Part shown: one piece after another, positions 42,301 to 52,024 of the stretch
How the letters are laid out: the number at the start of each line of letters is the position of its first letter
How positions within the stretch are numbered: the stretch's first letter is position 1
Assembly (NCBI GenBank): GCA_013365325.1
Contig: JABVXV010000018.1
Coordinates: 248,001-312,000, forward strand
Origin: Dipetalonema caudispina
Taxonomy: Eukaryota; Nematoda; Chromadorea; Rhabditida; Onchocercidae
DNA length: 64,000 nt
Direction of reading: 5' to 3'
Made by a program: the position numbers and the translations under genes
The notes under the pieces: generated by a model
Databases searched by the model: none
The model's input: only the letters and a program-made list of their open reading frames with translations
What the model was told of the DNA's origin: nothing

Positions 42301-45300
42301 TCAAGAACTTTGATACTGATTAATCAAGAAATAAGAAATGTTGTTTTTATATTTCTTACTTACTGCAACGACCGTGATTATTTCATACAGGATAGTTAAG
42401 GGTGCATTGTACTGACACATTATTCATTCTAAATGATATCATTACTATGATCTTGCTGTTAAAACCTATTCTTACCTCTAAGATGTTACCAATTCCAGCC
42501 AGATCGACAAGCTTGCACGGACAATTAAAAACCAATTGAAATAACTGCAGTAAACGAATCTCCTGACTGTTCCCTCTAACATCGTAGCATAAGCACATTT
42601 TGTTCACTTTCTCATTCAGCTCTTCACTAAAACAATATAACTTTTAACGAATATCGAGAAATCCCGCGAAAACTTTGCATCATGGAACATCAAAAAAGTT
42701 TGCCACGAGCCAACATGCACAAAGTGGAAGGGTTAATGAAAAGTGGAATAACTCAATGTTCTCCTTAGGTAATATCCTAGTAAACTTTACGACCCCGTAG
42801 AGAAATAAATCAAGTTCTGCAAAACAGTATCGTGGCGTGGTAAATTAGACTTTTTTTTCTAATACATTTCGAAAAAATGAAGGGAAAATACGAGTTTAGA
42901 AAAAACTGTTTACTAGAACCGTAACTCACTGACGCCACAATAGATAATCCCAAAAACTGTGGCTGAAATTTCAGATTTCAGAAAGGAACTAAATTTTCAA
43001 GAAAAAAAGGCTTGGAAATTTAGATACATATATAAGCAAGGATAAAAATACAAAAGCAGGTACACATAGCCTTTCTCTTTAGTTTCTACAGTCAGTTGCA
43101 AGCTTTCTTAGCATACAAAGTATAAGCATAATTATTTTTCAATAAGAATCTATTCAAGAAGATTACAGTTGCAGCGATTTACAGCTAATTATCCGTTTTC
43201 CCCACATTTTCTAACGCTTTAAAAAAGTATAATGGAAATCACACCTACTGAGACGGCAACAACATCGTCCCAATCAATTCGATGGATTTCATCTCTATGT
43301 AAATTTTTTTTTTTGCTGTTGATTTTTCAACCAGTAAGAACATTTTGATGACGAATTTCGAAAACTGTAGAAAAAACTTCCACCCAAAATAATGTAAACT
43401 TAGGGGATTGTAGAGTTCTTTCCATTGCTACAGTACTGTTAAGAGTGATGCAGCTAGAATATTTGTACCTTTCCGAAATTTAACTTACTGACTGAATTAT
43501 AGGCAAAAAAATTTAGTAATCACTATCAAATGCAGGAAAGATTCTTGAGAAAAGCGAATTTTCATGTTTTGAAGTACAGTTTTTCTTCGCAAGTTAACAA
43601 AAAGTACTGTATAAAAAAAAGCCCTAAGTAGCTGATAACAATGTGCACATTTCTGGTAACATGAACCAGTTCCAGTCGTATTCATTCCTGATAAAAGTCA
43701 CTGTCGTCATCATGGAAAAGATCAAATGTGCCATGGCATACTAACTGATTATAAAATGTATTCATTTCAACTAGATCAGTCCGTGTTAATTAGATAAGTT
43801 AACAAAAATTATTTAAAGATTCTAACAGCAAATTTGAATTTGGCAGACACACGACAGAATTTTCCTTTTTATGAGGTGTTAAAATAGGGGAAAGCATTTG
43901 TGATCCAAAGTATGTTATTGGCAAAATAACGTGAGTTCAAATGGTGAGAATTTATTTGTGGCTGAAAAATTACAGTGATCAACTAAGCTGAGTGCGACTT
44001 TTGAAAAATATTATAAATTTCAAGTAATAATACTGAAAAGATTCTATACCTAGGCAGTTACCAACCAAAGTTCAATTTCCATTAATAAAATAAAATTTCT
44101 TTTCTTGTTTATGTTCTGGAAATTGTTCCACTCTTATCATATCTCTAAAGAAATATTTTCAAAAACTCCTTAAAATCAATTATTATGAACAATTATTATA
44201 ATTCTTTTTCTATTTAGTTGAAATGAATACATTTCATAATCAGTTGGCATGCCATCGCACATATGATCTTTTCCATCATGACGACAGTGACTTATATCAG
44301 GAATGAATATAACTGAGACTGATTCATGTTACCAGAAATGTGCACTTAGTTATCAGCTGCTTAGATAATTGCACGTAAATTTATAAGTTGGTAGTGAAAC
44401 AGTCAGGAAATATATAACGAGCAAAAGTTCGCACTTAAAGAATATATAGTAAAGCTTTAACAAACGTTAAAAAAAATACTCAAATAAATAGAAAAAAGTA
44501 ACTGAAATATATGAACTGAAAGTGCAGAATGAAAACAAGTAAATTTACAATAATTTCTATCTATTTGTCTTGTCATATTGTCATGAAGTATTGAAAAGTC
44601 ATACCCAATATTGAGCTCAGTGAAACATCCATAAGCAAGGCATTCTACAAAATCAGCATGAAACTGGAAAAGGACATTCAAGAAGTATTTCTTTATGTGA
44701 GTTTCCAAGGTTTTTCCAATCGATAGACTGCCTGTATCACAAAGATTATCACGCACCATTTTCATCAATCTAAAAGATTCAAGGCTGCTCATATTTAATT
44801 CATTTTCAGTTTAAAATCCATAAAATTATGAAGCAACTCAATCGTTTTTCAAATCAACTGTTTCAGATAAGAATGAAGTTTAACTGCAATTTTAAAAGAA
44901 ATTAGCTGAAGTAATTGTGAAACAAAACGATGCTGCTCATCTGCTGAAAATTCACAAGTTTTTTAACTTCATGAATATAAATAGTATTAAATTATAAGAC
45001 TCATCTGAACATGTGCATTGAATATCCTGCAGACGACAAAGTCAGCTTATTTAGTAGTTTCGACAAAGGCGGATTGTCTGCAGTGTGACCTATAAGTATT
45101 AAACTAATTAAGATAAGCTAAGTAGATCAAATTTTTACAAATTATCATGAAAGAACATTTATATTAGAGTTCATAACTTAATTTGAAGATTCAAGAAGAA
45201 AAGACACATTACTTCTTTCATGCATTTTCTGACACATTAGGCATATCCACTGCACAAATTCCGCATATCGAAAGAAAACAAAGACTCGTAGAAGATGTTC

Positions 45301-48300
45301 ATCGACTTCATTGGTTGATTCATGTACTCCAACCGCAAGATTCTTATTTGCAATCAAAATCCAACCCGGCCAGCCAATCTGCAATGAAGATACATGGATT
45401 TCGTGCAGGAACACTTATGTGTTATCCGACACTATCCTCAGGAAAAAGATTAGCATTATCGTCTAATATGTGAGTAGACAAATCAAAGAATTCGAAACCA
45501 TATAAATTTACAGGGATCTATAATTTTATACTGAAAATACTCTAAATGAAAAATATAAAAATAAGTCAAGTTTACATGAAATTTATAAATACAAAGTTAA
45601 AATGAAAGGTAAAATGGAAATGCAAGTCGAAAGATAAACAGAAAAGGAACCTCTTTCGGCAGTGACAGCGACTGTGGTAATGTCTTCGTAGCGCTACTTC
45701 CGCAGAGATAAAGCGTGGCAGAATTTGCCATACCACCAACAATGACGCCTGTCTGACAACCGCTTGCAAATGCATCCAAAACGAAGGAATGACTCCCAAC
45801 CTGCAAAATTAACCGAGAAAATAACCAACGACCATCAAATATGCAAACTCTTTCGTTTTGCATTTTTTAGATTATATTCCCTTTAGCAGAAGTTACACAT
45901 GGCAGAGAGATAAAAATTCTTCTTCAGCCGTTATACCCACAAAATGATTGAAGACACTGTTTTTATTAGTGAAAAAAACTACTTAAACCGACAAAATTAA
46001 CTTTAAAAAGCGTTGGCTTCGTTACATGTGACAGGTTTGCTTGTTTCAGCTGTCCATTACTGTTTGAACCCCACACATATAACTGAAAAATTTAATTAAT
46101 TTGATGAAATGCTCTTTGAAAAATTACTAAAATCAGTGACGTCTAATTTTCTGAAACGATTTTAGTCCTATTAAATCTTTTGGGAGATACTATCAGCATC
46201 GCTGATAAGCTTTTGATCGAAAGACAAAAGCGATACTAGTGGTAGTCGAAAGAACATTAATAACCTTGCCAGCTCCAGTGAGTGCTATAGTATGATCGTC
46301 TCCTGCTGCCACTTTGATACAATATGTGCTGGATAAATCGACTACTTTGAATGGCACCCTCCTGAAATAAAATCAAAAAAACATTGCATTTCAAATATTG
46401 GAAGTTTGTTGAAAGTATTAATAGTATACTCTCAAAACAAATTATGGAAAAGTCTCTTAATTTTGATACCTAAGTGCCAAATCACCATGTCCCAGCTGGC
46501 CATTTTCATTAGCACCCCATGTCCAAACTTCTGGTAATAAGTCCGGATCACCCTGTGAGCTGGTGAGTGAAACTCTTCCATCAGACTTTGAGGGACTCCC
46601 ATTGTGAACAATACAACTTGAGGAAGAGTCTTCCGTATCTAAAAACAGTTGGATTTCTCAGCAGATGAAACCATTTTGATGATAAATGCAAAAGTAAGAA
46701 AAAGACTGATATCATTAGAGAAATCAAAGTCGATTTCATTCTCAGGAATTATTTTTATATTTGACGTAGTTCATATTAAGAATAATTTTGACTATTTTCA
46801 TCTTATTAACAATTGAAAAACATACGTATTTTTAAAGATATCAACTTAGATAAGTTTCGATTCGGATAAAAATAAAGTGAAATACATACTACTTAAATGA
46901 TGTAATTAATTCTTATTGCTTACATGAGTGCTCATATAAAACCCTTACTTTTATTTTGCATATAATACATATCAGGTAGATTTTCTATTGAAACGAACGT
47001 CGAATTTTTCCCAAGTCCATTCCACGAGTTGACATTTCCCACTTCCGTCATTTCAAATTCATCAAATAAAGTTTCTTTCCACGGTTTAACAATGGCGGTT
47101 TTGATTGCACGTGAAGAACTATATATTGGGGGTATTTGGTGTTCTTTTGGACTGAAAGCATATGTGTAAATCAAGGAGAATAAAAAGGGACCGTTGACAG
47201 CAGCTATATTCATCCTTCTTTATAGAACTTGACGAATAAAAGCCAAACGGTAAGATCTGAAAAAGGGATCACCTGTTATCTGCATCCAATAGTACGCATG
47301 GATTATGAACAGCAAAATTTGCTTTCACAGCCAGTCCTTTTTCAGAGCTTGTAAATGAAACTCGTGATTCATTTTTCTAAAAAAAAGTCGCTTTCCCAAC
47401 GCTGAGGTTTTGGAAAAGTTTATTTAAAACAAAACAAAGCAATGCTTCAATATAGGCTTCAACAAAATTAAATATTCTATACTTACGGGAGGAGTTATTT
47501 TTTGGAAGTAGGATTTTTTTGAACACATATTTCGAGAAAATAATAAATCTTTATAAAGAATACGAAAATATCCTTAAATTTGATAAGGGAAACTGAAAAT
47601 TGAGCTTCAGCACTCGAGTTCAGCAATAAACTGAATTGAACAAGTGAAAAGAGAACCAGAACCTGATCAGCCATGCACATTAATGTACTCAACCGTAGTT
47701 CATATTCTTCTCGACATTTTTCACATTTGCTCGATTGCTGAATCCCCAGAGTTGGTGAATTTCCAACATCGGTATTATTTTTATCATCAATCAAAGGAAC
47801 CGCTAAGCAGACAAAGTGATTTCTAAAAAAATTTCATGGATCATGAAATAACAATGAGTAATTTAAGTTACAACAAAAACGTGCTTGGAAGCTGCTCAAA
47901 CCTTCCGGCACACAGCTGCAAAACCTTGCGTTTTGATGCAAGTTGTAAAGGTCGCACTTGAACACGTCCCAGTGAATCGAATTCTAGTCTTCCACCACCG
48001 TATTTCCATAATTGACCGTGAAAATCAGTAACGCAAACCTCCGACGTCGATGTTCGGACAAGCTTCACCTTTAGTGACCTAAGAATAAAAAAAAGCTAGG
48101 GAAAAAAAATTAAGAACAATAAGAAATACAGAAAGAGCGAAAATCCTACTTTTGAGCAAATCAGACTGAATGTTAGCATAACTTTCTTGTCCTAAGAAAT
48201 ACAGAAAGAGCGAAAATCCTACTTTTGAGCAAATCAGACTGACTGTTAGCATAACTTTCTTGTCCTTTTTGAAGAAAACTGAAGAAAGGGAAATTTTCCT

Positions 48301-49069
48301 CCTTTCATCACCGAAAAGACTACTTTGATTTTTTCAAAAATGAGGTTGTCAGAAATAAAGTGAAAATAAAACATAGCTGTAAATTTATAATTACAGAAGT
48401 GTTTGAAATCTTATTTCTATACACGATGTTTTTACTGTATTTATCCAAAATGATTTCTAAAAAATTGAAAAATTTCTTACTCTGTAGAAGTAACCGAAGA
48501 TCCATGAGGACAAATCGCCAGAGGTGTAACGAGTTCAATTTCACGTAACGAATCAACAGGATTTGGAGAAATGACGCCACATTCACCGTAAGCAGTATGC
48601 CCACAACCGAAAAGACGCCCTTCTTCACTTATCAAAAATAATTTTTCGTAGGCAGCATGGAATGAGATGAAACGAAATGAAGAAAACGAAGTTCCAGTCA
48701 GGTACGGCTTCTTAGTGCCGGATGAGGTATATATGAACTAGAAAGAAAGTTTTACAAGATGAATAATAAGCAATTGCTTTCCGAGTTTGAATTTGTCATT
48801 TTTTAAGCACCTACTCCAGCTTCCTTCAGAATAGGAACATTTTTAGAAGTAACGTAACATAGGTTAGCTAATTAAATGAACAGATCACTTTTGCCTATAA
48901 GTAAACAATATAAAAAACGTACTACAGTGCCATCTTCTAAAGCAAGAATATCATCGTGATAAATAACAACGTCCTTTGAAGTTGAAACTATTGAGTCCGC
49001 AAGTATTTTCCATCCTTTCGTATAAACTTCTTCACAACCAGATTCCCATGAAGTGAATACCAACTTCAT
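15302..49069 (-). CDS. ALS2: Alsin (ALS2): RCC1-like, DH/PH, MORN and VPS9 guanine-nucleotide exchange factor
   Basis: Thirty-one minus-strand exons, all phase-compatible, give 1507 residues (human about 1657). Exons: 48923-49069, 48481-48737, 47902-48078, 47663-47822, 47273-47376, 46949-47151, 46470-46638, 46265-46361, 46002-46082, 45651-45800, 45431-45517, 45236-45378, 44605-44769, 42476-42626, 34022-34153, 33764-33919, 32279-32469, 31805-31870, 31368-31511, 30996-31186, 30625-30731, 30204-30293, 29860-29996, 29561-29782, 29294-29387, 28833-28990, 28610-28726, 28090-28308, 27544-27595, 27220-27345, 15302-15532. RCC1-like repeats span about residues 1-545 (VWTWGANENGQLGHGD, VWGSNSNGQL), DH/PH 545-793, MORN units about 843-1100 (CTYDGYWLYGKPHGRG, DTYEGYMQKGLRHGYG, YLGMWKNGSRHGKG), VPS9 about 1300-1500 (DDLLPAFVYVTVRAQ, LMFTTLRASYFQI). 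Alsin activates Rab5 through VPS9 and binds Rac1, acting on endosomes. A trans-splice-like acceptor sits 41 bases upstream of the ATG, but a 21-codon upstream ATG frame intervenes, so the extreme N-terminus is uncertain, as is the donor at 34022. Confidence 0.92.
18300..18930. other. GC- and pyrimidine-rich island inside the alsin intron
   Basis: Base composition departs sharply from the surrounding AT-rich intron: a CG-rich core at 18432-18475 (repeated CGCCGC/CACCG units), then long CT-rich stretches and a (CT)n microsatellite at 18895-18921. Open frames exist in several phases on both strands (18217-18699 +, 18259-18609 -), as expected of biased sequence, and no protein family is recognised. 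It may be a distal promoter or enhancer of the nested gene 3.7 kb downstream, or an unassigned exon. Confidence 0.4.
18895..18921. repeat. (CT)n microsatellite
   Basis: Nearly pure CT dinucleotide run with two interruptions, at the downstream edge of the pyrimidine-rich island. Confidence 0.85.
19954..19979. repeat. Poly(T) tract of about 26 bases
   Basis: Uninterrupted T run in the large alsin intron. Similar runs occur at 20468-20487, 22136-22155, 33259-33276 and 62500-62524; they are common in AT-rich worm introns and are likely length-variable or assembly-sensitive. Confidence 0.85.
22543..22561. repeat. (TA)n microsatellite upstream of nested gene
   Basis: Nine to ten TA units end 114 bases before the ATG of the nested plus-strand gene, within its presumed promoter or 5' leader. 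Confidence 0.85.
22676..25573 (+). CDS. Low-complexity polyQ/polyA-rich protein nested in an alsin intron, function unknown
   Basis: Four exons: 22676-23488, 23700-24048, 24591-24748 and 25022-25573, in phase, 623 residues. Residues 1-271 are rich in Ala, Gln, Thr, Ser and Pro, with a run of about 13 Gln (near 23028-23069) and an Ala run in MATAAAAAAAGFF. A Ser run follows at the start of exon 2, then KRPYDEMSVLRSLCSEN, which has a basic, nuclear-protein look. The best candidate for a folded segment opens exon 4: HRPPAMEARFLECMAAIALH then SNIPLPIKDGN. The C-terminus is Ser/Glu/Asp-rich and ends in a hydrophobic helix-like LNTLLDRILQTMLDS. No signal peptide or membrane span. Composition resembles transcriptional regulators, but I do not recognise the family. 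The ATG directly follows a run of 13 A; an acceptor TTTTTTAG about 70 bases upstream may be a spliced-leader site. It is transcribed opposite to its host gene alsin. Confidence 0.8.
25574..27219. other. Intronic stretch between nested gene and alsin exon 30
   Basis: About 1.6 kb with the nested gene's 3' UTR at the left. No AATAAA directly after the stop was picked out with confidence and no further exon or RNA gene is seen. Confidence 0.5.
39007..41141 (+). CDS. Secreted Cys-rich nematode protein nested in an alsin intron
   Basis: Three exons: 39007-39148, 39883-40139 and 40869-41141, giving 223 residues. Residues 1-24 form a clear signal peptide (LLIIIALATFLLTFVTS, cleavage before DTFSF). 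A Pro/Ser-rich linker with YPPPPKLP follows. Exon 3 carries all eight cysteines (CRLVSC, EEC, NGC and CTICCQC), so a disulfide-bonded C-terminal domain is likely. The codon pair ATG GTA TGT in exon 3 looks like a donor, but reading through keeps the CTICCQC cysteines, so read-through was chosen. No known domain is recognised; it looks like a nematode-restricted extracellular protein. An acceptor ACATTAG lies just before the ATG (possible spliced leader). The stop codon overlaps an AATAAA signal. It is transcribed opposite to alsin. Confidence 0.85.
41140..41145 (+). terminator. AATAAA overlapping the stop codon of the secreted-protein gene
   Basis: The sequence ATT TAA TAAATC places AATAAA so that it shares its first two bases with the TAA stop. 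If it is the working signal, the 3' UTR would be only about 15-25 bases. Confidence 0.5.
43624..43773 (+). repeat. 150-bp inverted repeat, left arm
   Basis: This arm begins CTAAGTAGCTGATAAC and ends CATTTCAACTA. It matches the reverse complement of 44215-44364 with about 15 differences over 150 bases (about 90 % by eye), no gaps. Both arms lie in the alsin intron between the exons at 42476-42626 and 44605-44769. Outside the arms the similarity stops abruptly, as expected of a foldback or MITE-like element or a local inverted duplication. Confidence 0.85.
44215..44364 (-). repeat. 150-bp inverted repeat, right arm
   Basis: Reverse-complement partner of 43624-43773 across a 441-base spacer. 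A transcript through both arms (alsin pre-mRNA) could fold into a 150-bp stem. Both arms keep an open frame of about 40 codons in the same register (containing SHCRH then GKD and MYSFQL), which hints that the arms may derive from a coding segment; evidence is weak. Confidence 0.85.
48121..48266. repeat. 73-bp direct tandem duplication in alsin intron
   Basis: Copies at 48121-48193 and 48194-48266 begin AAGAAATACAGAAAGAGCG and end CTTTCTTGTCCT; they differ at a single base (GAATG versus GACTG). The near identity implies a recent duplication, or an assembly duplication. Confidence 0.93.
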
Positions 49070-52024
49070 CCAGTGTATTAACTATACCGTATTTCATAAG
49101 CAAAAGTGCCTGAAAATTTTGAATTTTACAACATTTTAAACGCAAACCATATTAGTTTCTAAATCGAAAAAATGAAATTCATACACCACACAAGTCTAAT
49201 ATTAATGAGACTATTACAGAAGCTCTTAGCAAAGCCTATTGTTTAAACATGAAAGAAAATTTGGGACTAAATTCTAAGATCCATAAATATTTAAAGATGA
49301 AGTAAAATGTTAAATATATTTGAAAGTTTTCTGACAAAATACAAAGTAACGACATGTTTCATTTAAGGAATACTAGAAACGAGACAAGAAGAGGAAAACA
49401 TGCAAATTTCAATATAATGAATGATCCAACATAAATCACAAATAAGTACATAATATGAATTTAACAATTTTTTCGGATTGCATTCGACGGTTTAATATTT
49501 TAAATGAAAAGTGCGAGATTTTTTCCATCTTTTATATCCATCATTTTAAAAAAGAGAAAAAGATTTGCGGCAAACAATGCAAAAATAAGTCAACGAAATA
49601 ATTTGAAGAAAAAGATTAAACTCATAAAATGGTGATACGACATTTCTCAACCTGAGTAATTTTATGATTTTACTAAAATTAAATTGATAAGTTTATAAGG
49701 ATTATCAGCAGAAATTGCAGACATATCACATGCAAGCAATGTTGCATATGGTTATCTTGTTACAACCCAAACTAAAGCAAGCAGTATAATTGATTGCTCT
49801 TGCATTACCTGAGTTCAGGTCATACCACTGTTGATATAAAAGTAATAGAGTTGTAGACTATCGCGAATTCTCTTCTGAACAACAATTTCTGTTTCATTTT
49901 AACCCATATGAAGGAGTATATATGATTGTTTGCTATCAAAAAAATATCTCAAAACAACGTAATATACATTAGAAGTTATACGAATAGTGAAATCAGAAAA
50001 CTGAATCAATACTCAGTATCAAAAAATTTTTAAATTGACCAACTTCTAGCCATGGACTGCAGTCCGAAACTACCGAAACATATTTTTTTTTCAATGTACC
50101 ATATTGTATAAAAAAACATACTTTTTAAATAATTTAATGCATTTTTAAGTTCACTTCAATGTAAACTGTACCATTGTACCAAATTTAAGCAAAGAATCTG
50201 ACCTAATATTATTTAACAAATACTCACGAAATCAATATGAGTCTCCAATTCTTTGAAAGCATATTTTCTTCCCTTTAATGATTCCTTGATGTTTTACTGC
50301 TTATCGTTTTAAATTGAGAGAAATTCACAGAATTCGCATGTTATGTTATTCACACTTCGGATAGAGATGTCTCAAAAAGCATATATTTCTGCTGTCTTCT
50401 CGGTTTTTAATCACTAGAAGCATACTAATAGAGTGACCAAAAACCGCGAAAAATTGAAAATTCGAAAAAATTGTGAGGGGAGAGGAAAAGCGAGAAAAAT
50501 CGTTTTGGTAAGTAGGACTTCTCTTCATACATAGTTTTAAAAAAATTAAACATTATTCGTAAATGATGAACAAGAGAAAAGAAATTCCGAAATTCATAAT
50601 GAACCCTATCAGAAATATGATAATTATGCGCTTGTTTTTCTTAATTTCATTTCTGGCAATAAACACCCTATAAGCCTTCCCGTCAAGGCTAACAATGAGA
50701 GGTTTCCCAACAAATTATTTTGAATATAATTAACAAAAATGGCCATATTATAACTAAAAATATTATCTGATTGACACTGGAAAGTCTCTGAACAACTATC
50801 CAAATGTAATATTAAGGAAAAATAAAGTGAACTGGCATCCCGTCATTATATAAAAGCTATTCGGCGCTATCGATGAAAATCGTTGAGATACATTACGATA
50901 CATCAGCTGTTAATCATCCATATATTTTCTCCTGCTCAGAAATTTCCTGAATTTGAAGAAAGCGCAAGCTAAAGAAACTATAAAAACTAACAACCGTATG
51001 GTGGAATTTGATTTTAATGTCAAATAACGACGATATCAGCGATGTTAGACTGAAGCAACAAAGCAACAAAATGTGCAAACTTGAATTATGAAAGAAGAAA
51101 AATATCATCAATGAATCTATTCTTTTCCTATCATCTTACTTATCCTCCACTTCATAGTATTACTTGTGATCAAGTTTGAAGTACTGTAGTCTGCATGCAA
51201 CTATAAAAGCATTAGCATAATTGCTTCTTTTTATTAGGCAGTGTAATATTCATAGAAAATAGTAGCAATATGAAGAAAGTAAGAGATGTATGTGAAGAGA
51301 GAAGACGACTGCTCGGTCATAAATGATAGTTGAGGAGTGGAAATGCAGAAAAGGCTGTATGGAGCAATGACACAAGTTGTAAATGATAGGCTTATGAGGG
51401 AGTTAATAGAAGTAGGAAGGATGAAATGATGTGAGAAGGGAAAGGCAATGATCATTATAACGCCATCAGTGTTATGCGCATGTTTCTCTTCATTGTATTA
51501 TGCATAATGATACTTCGGATGGTAATAGATAGGTGAACGGTGACTGCCAATGTAACAGAATAATAAGTGTCCCGACAACGGTATCTTGGTGGTGCCAAGG
51601 TACGGGGGAGCACTCATGTCAGGTGTACCGATCTTGCCATGGACGGATTGTCTGGCTTACCTTGCTAGGCTATTGAAATCCACTTCCATTATCGGGCTAG
51701 AAAATGTCAGAATTGACGAGTCCACAATGCAATGCTAACATCCTACCCGATAGCTATCATCTGTTGAACATTGAGACGTACGTGATCTACGTTGATACTA
51801 TTTTATAGGTAATAGGTGAAAAGGATATTCTCAGTTGGGATGGTCCTTCGATTTCCTCCTTGTTGATTTATTTGATTAAACACGATAAAATTATCTTCTC
51901 TTCACTAAATTGCAGTATGATAAATTCATACATGTGAAATGAGATGAATGAGGCTGAAAGTTATGAGAGATTTTATTCTAAGAACCATTTAGCACTAAAT
52001 AGTGAAAATTGTACATTTAAAACT
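49070..52024. other. Spacer between kinase 3' end and alsin 5' end
   Basis: About 3 kb of AT-rich sequence between two minus-strand genes. A strong acceptor, AATTTTCAG on the minus strand, ends at about 49111 and may be the trans-splice site of alsin. A GC-elevated block at 51550-51800 stands out and is listed separately. No other gene is supported; open frames at 50346, 50914 and 51234 are Phe/Ser/Ile-biased shadows. Confidence 0.5.
51550..51800 (-). other. GC-elevated block with a possible short initiator exon
   Basis: Base composition rises well above the neighbourhood. On the minus strand there is an ATG-led mini frame encoding MEVDFNSLAR that runs directly into a strong donor (AG|GTAAGC, near 51661-51663), followed by about 50 further open codons in a different stretch. 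It lies upstream of alsin on the same strand, so it could be a 5' exon of alsin or a non-coding RNA; a small hairpin CTTGG-TGGTG-CCAAG sits at about 51584-51599. Neither reading is proven. Confidence 0.3.

Larger units (their letters stand above)
34154..42475 (-). other. 8.3-kb alsin intron hosting a plus-strand secreted-protein gene
   Basis: The donor GTAAGA after exon 14 (DH domain, 42476) and the acceptor TTACAG before 34153 bound this intron; the phase is zero on both sides. A complete opposite-strand gene sits at 39007-41141. The rest (34.2-39.0 and 41.2-42.4 kb) contains A/T homopolymers, including a 22-base A run at 38849-38870, and open frames with Lys/Asn/Ile bias only. Confidence 0.85.

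Noticed and set aside
45183..45473. Plus-strand 96-codon frame with good composition
   Set aside because: It is the antisense shadow of two alsin exons (45236-45378 and 45431-45517) that join in phase on the minus strand.
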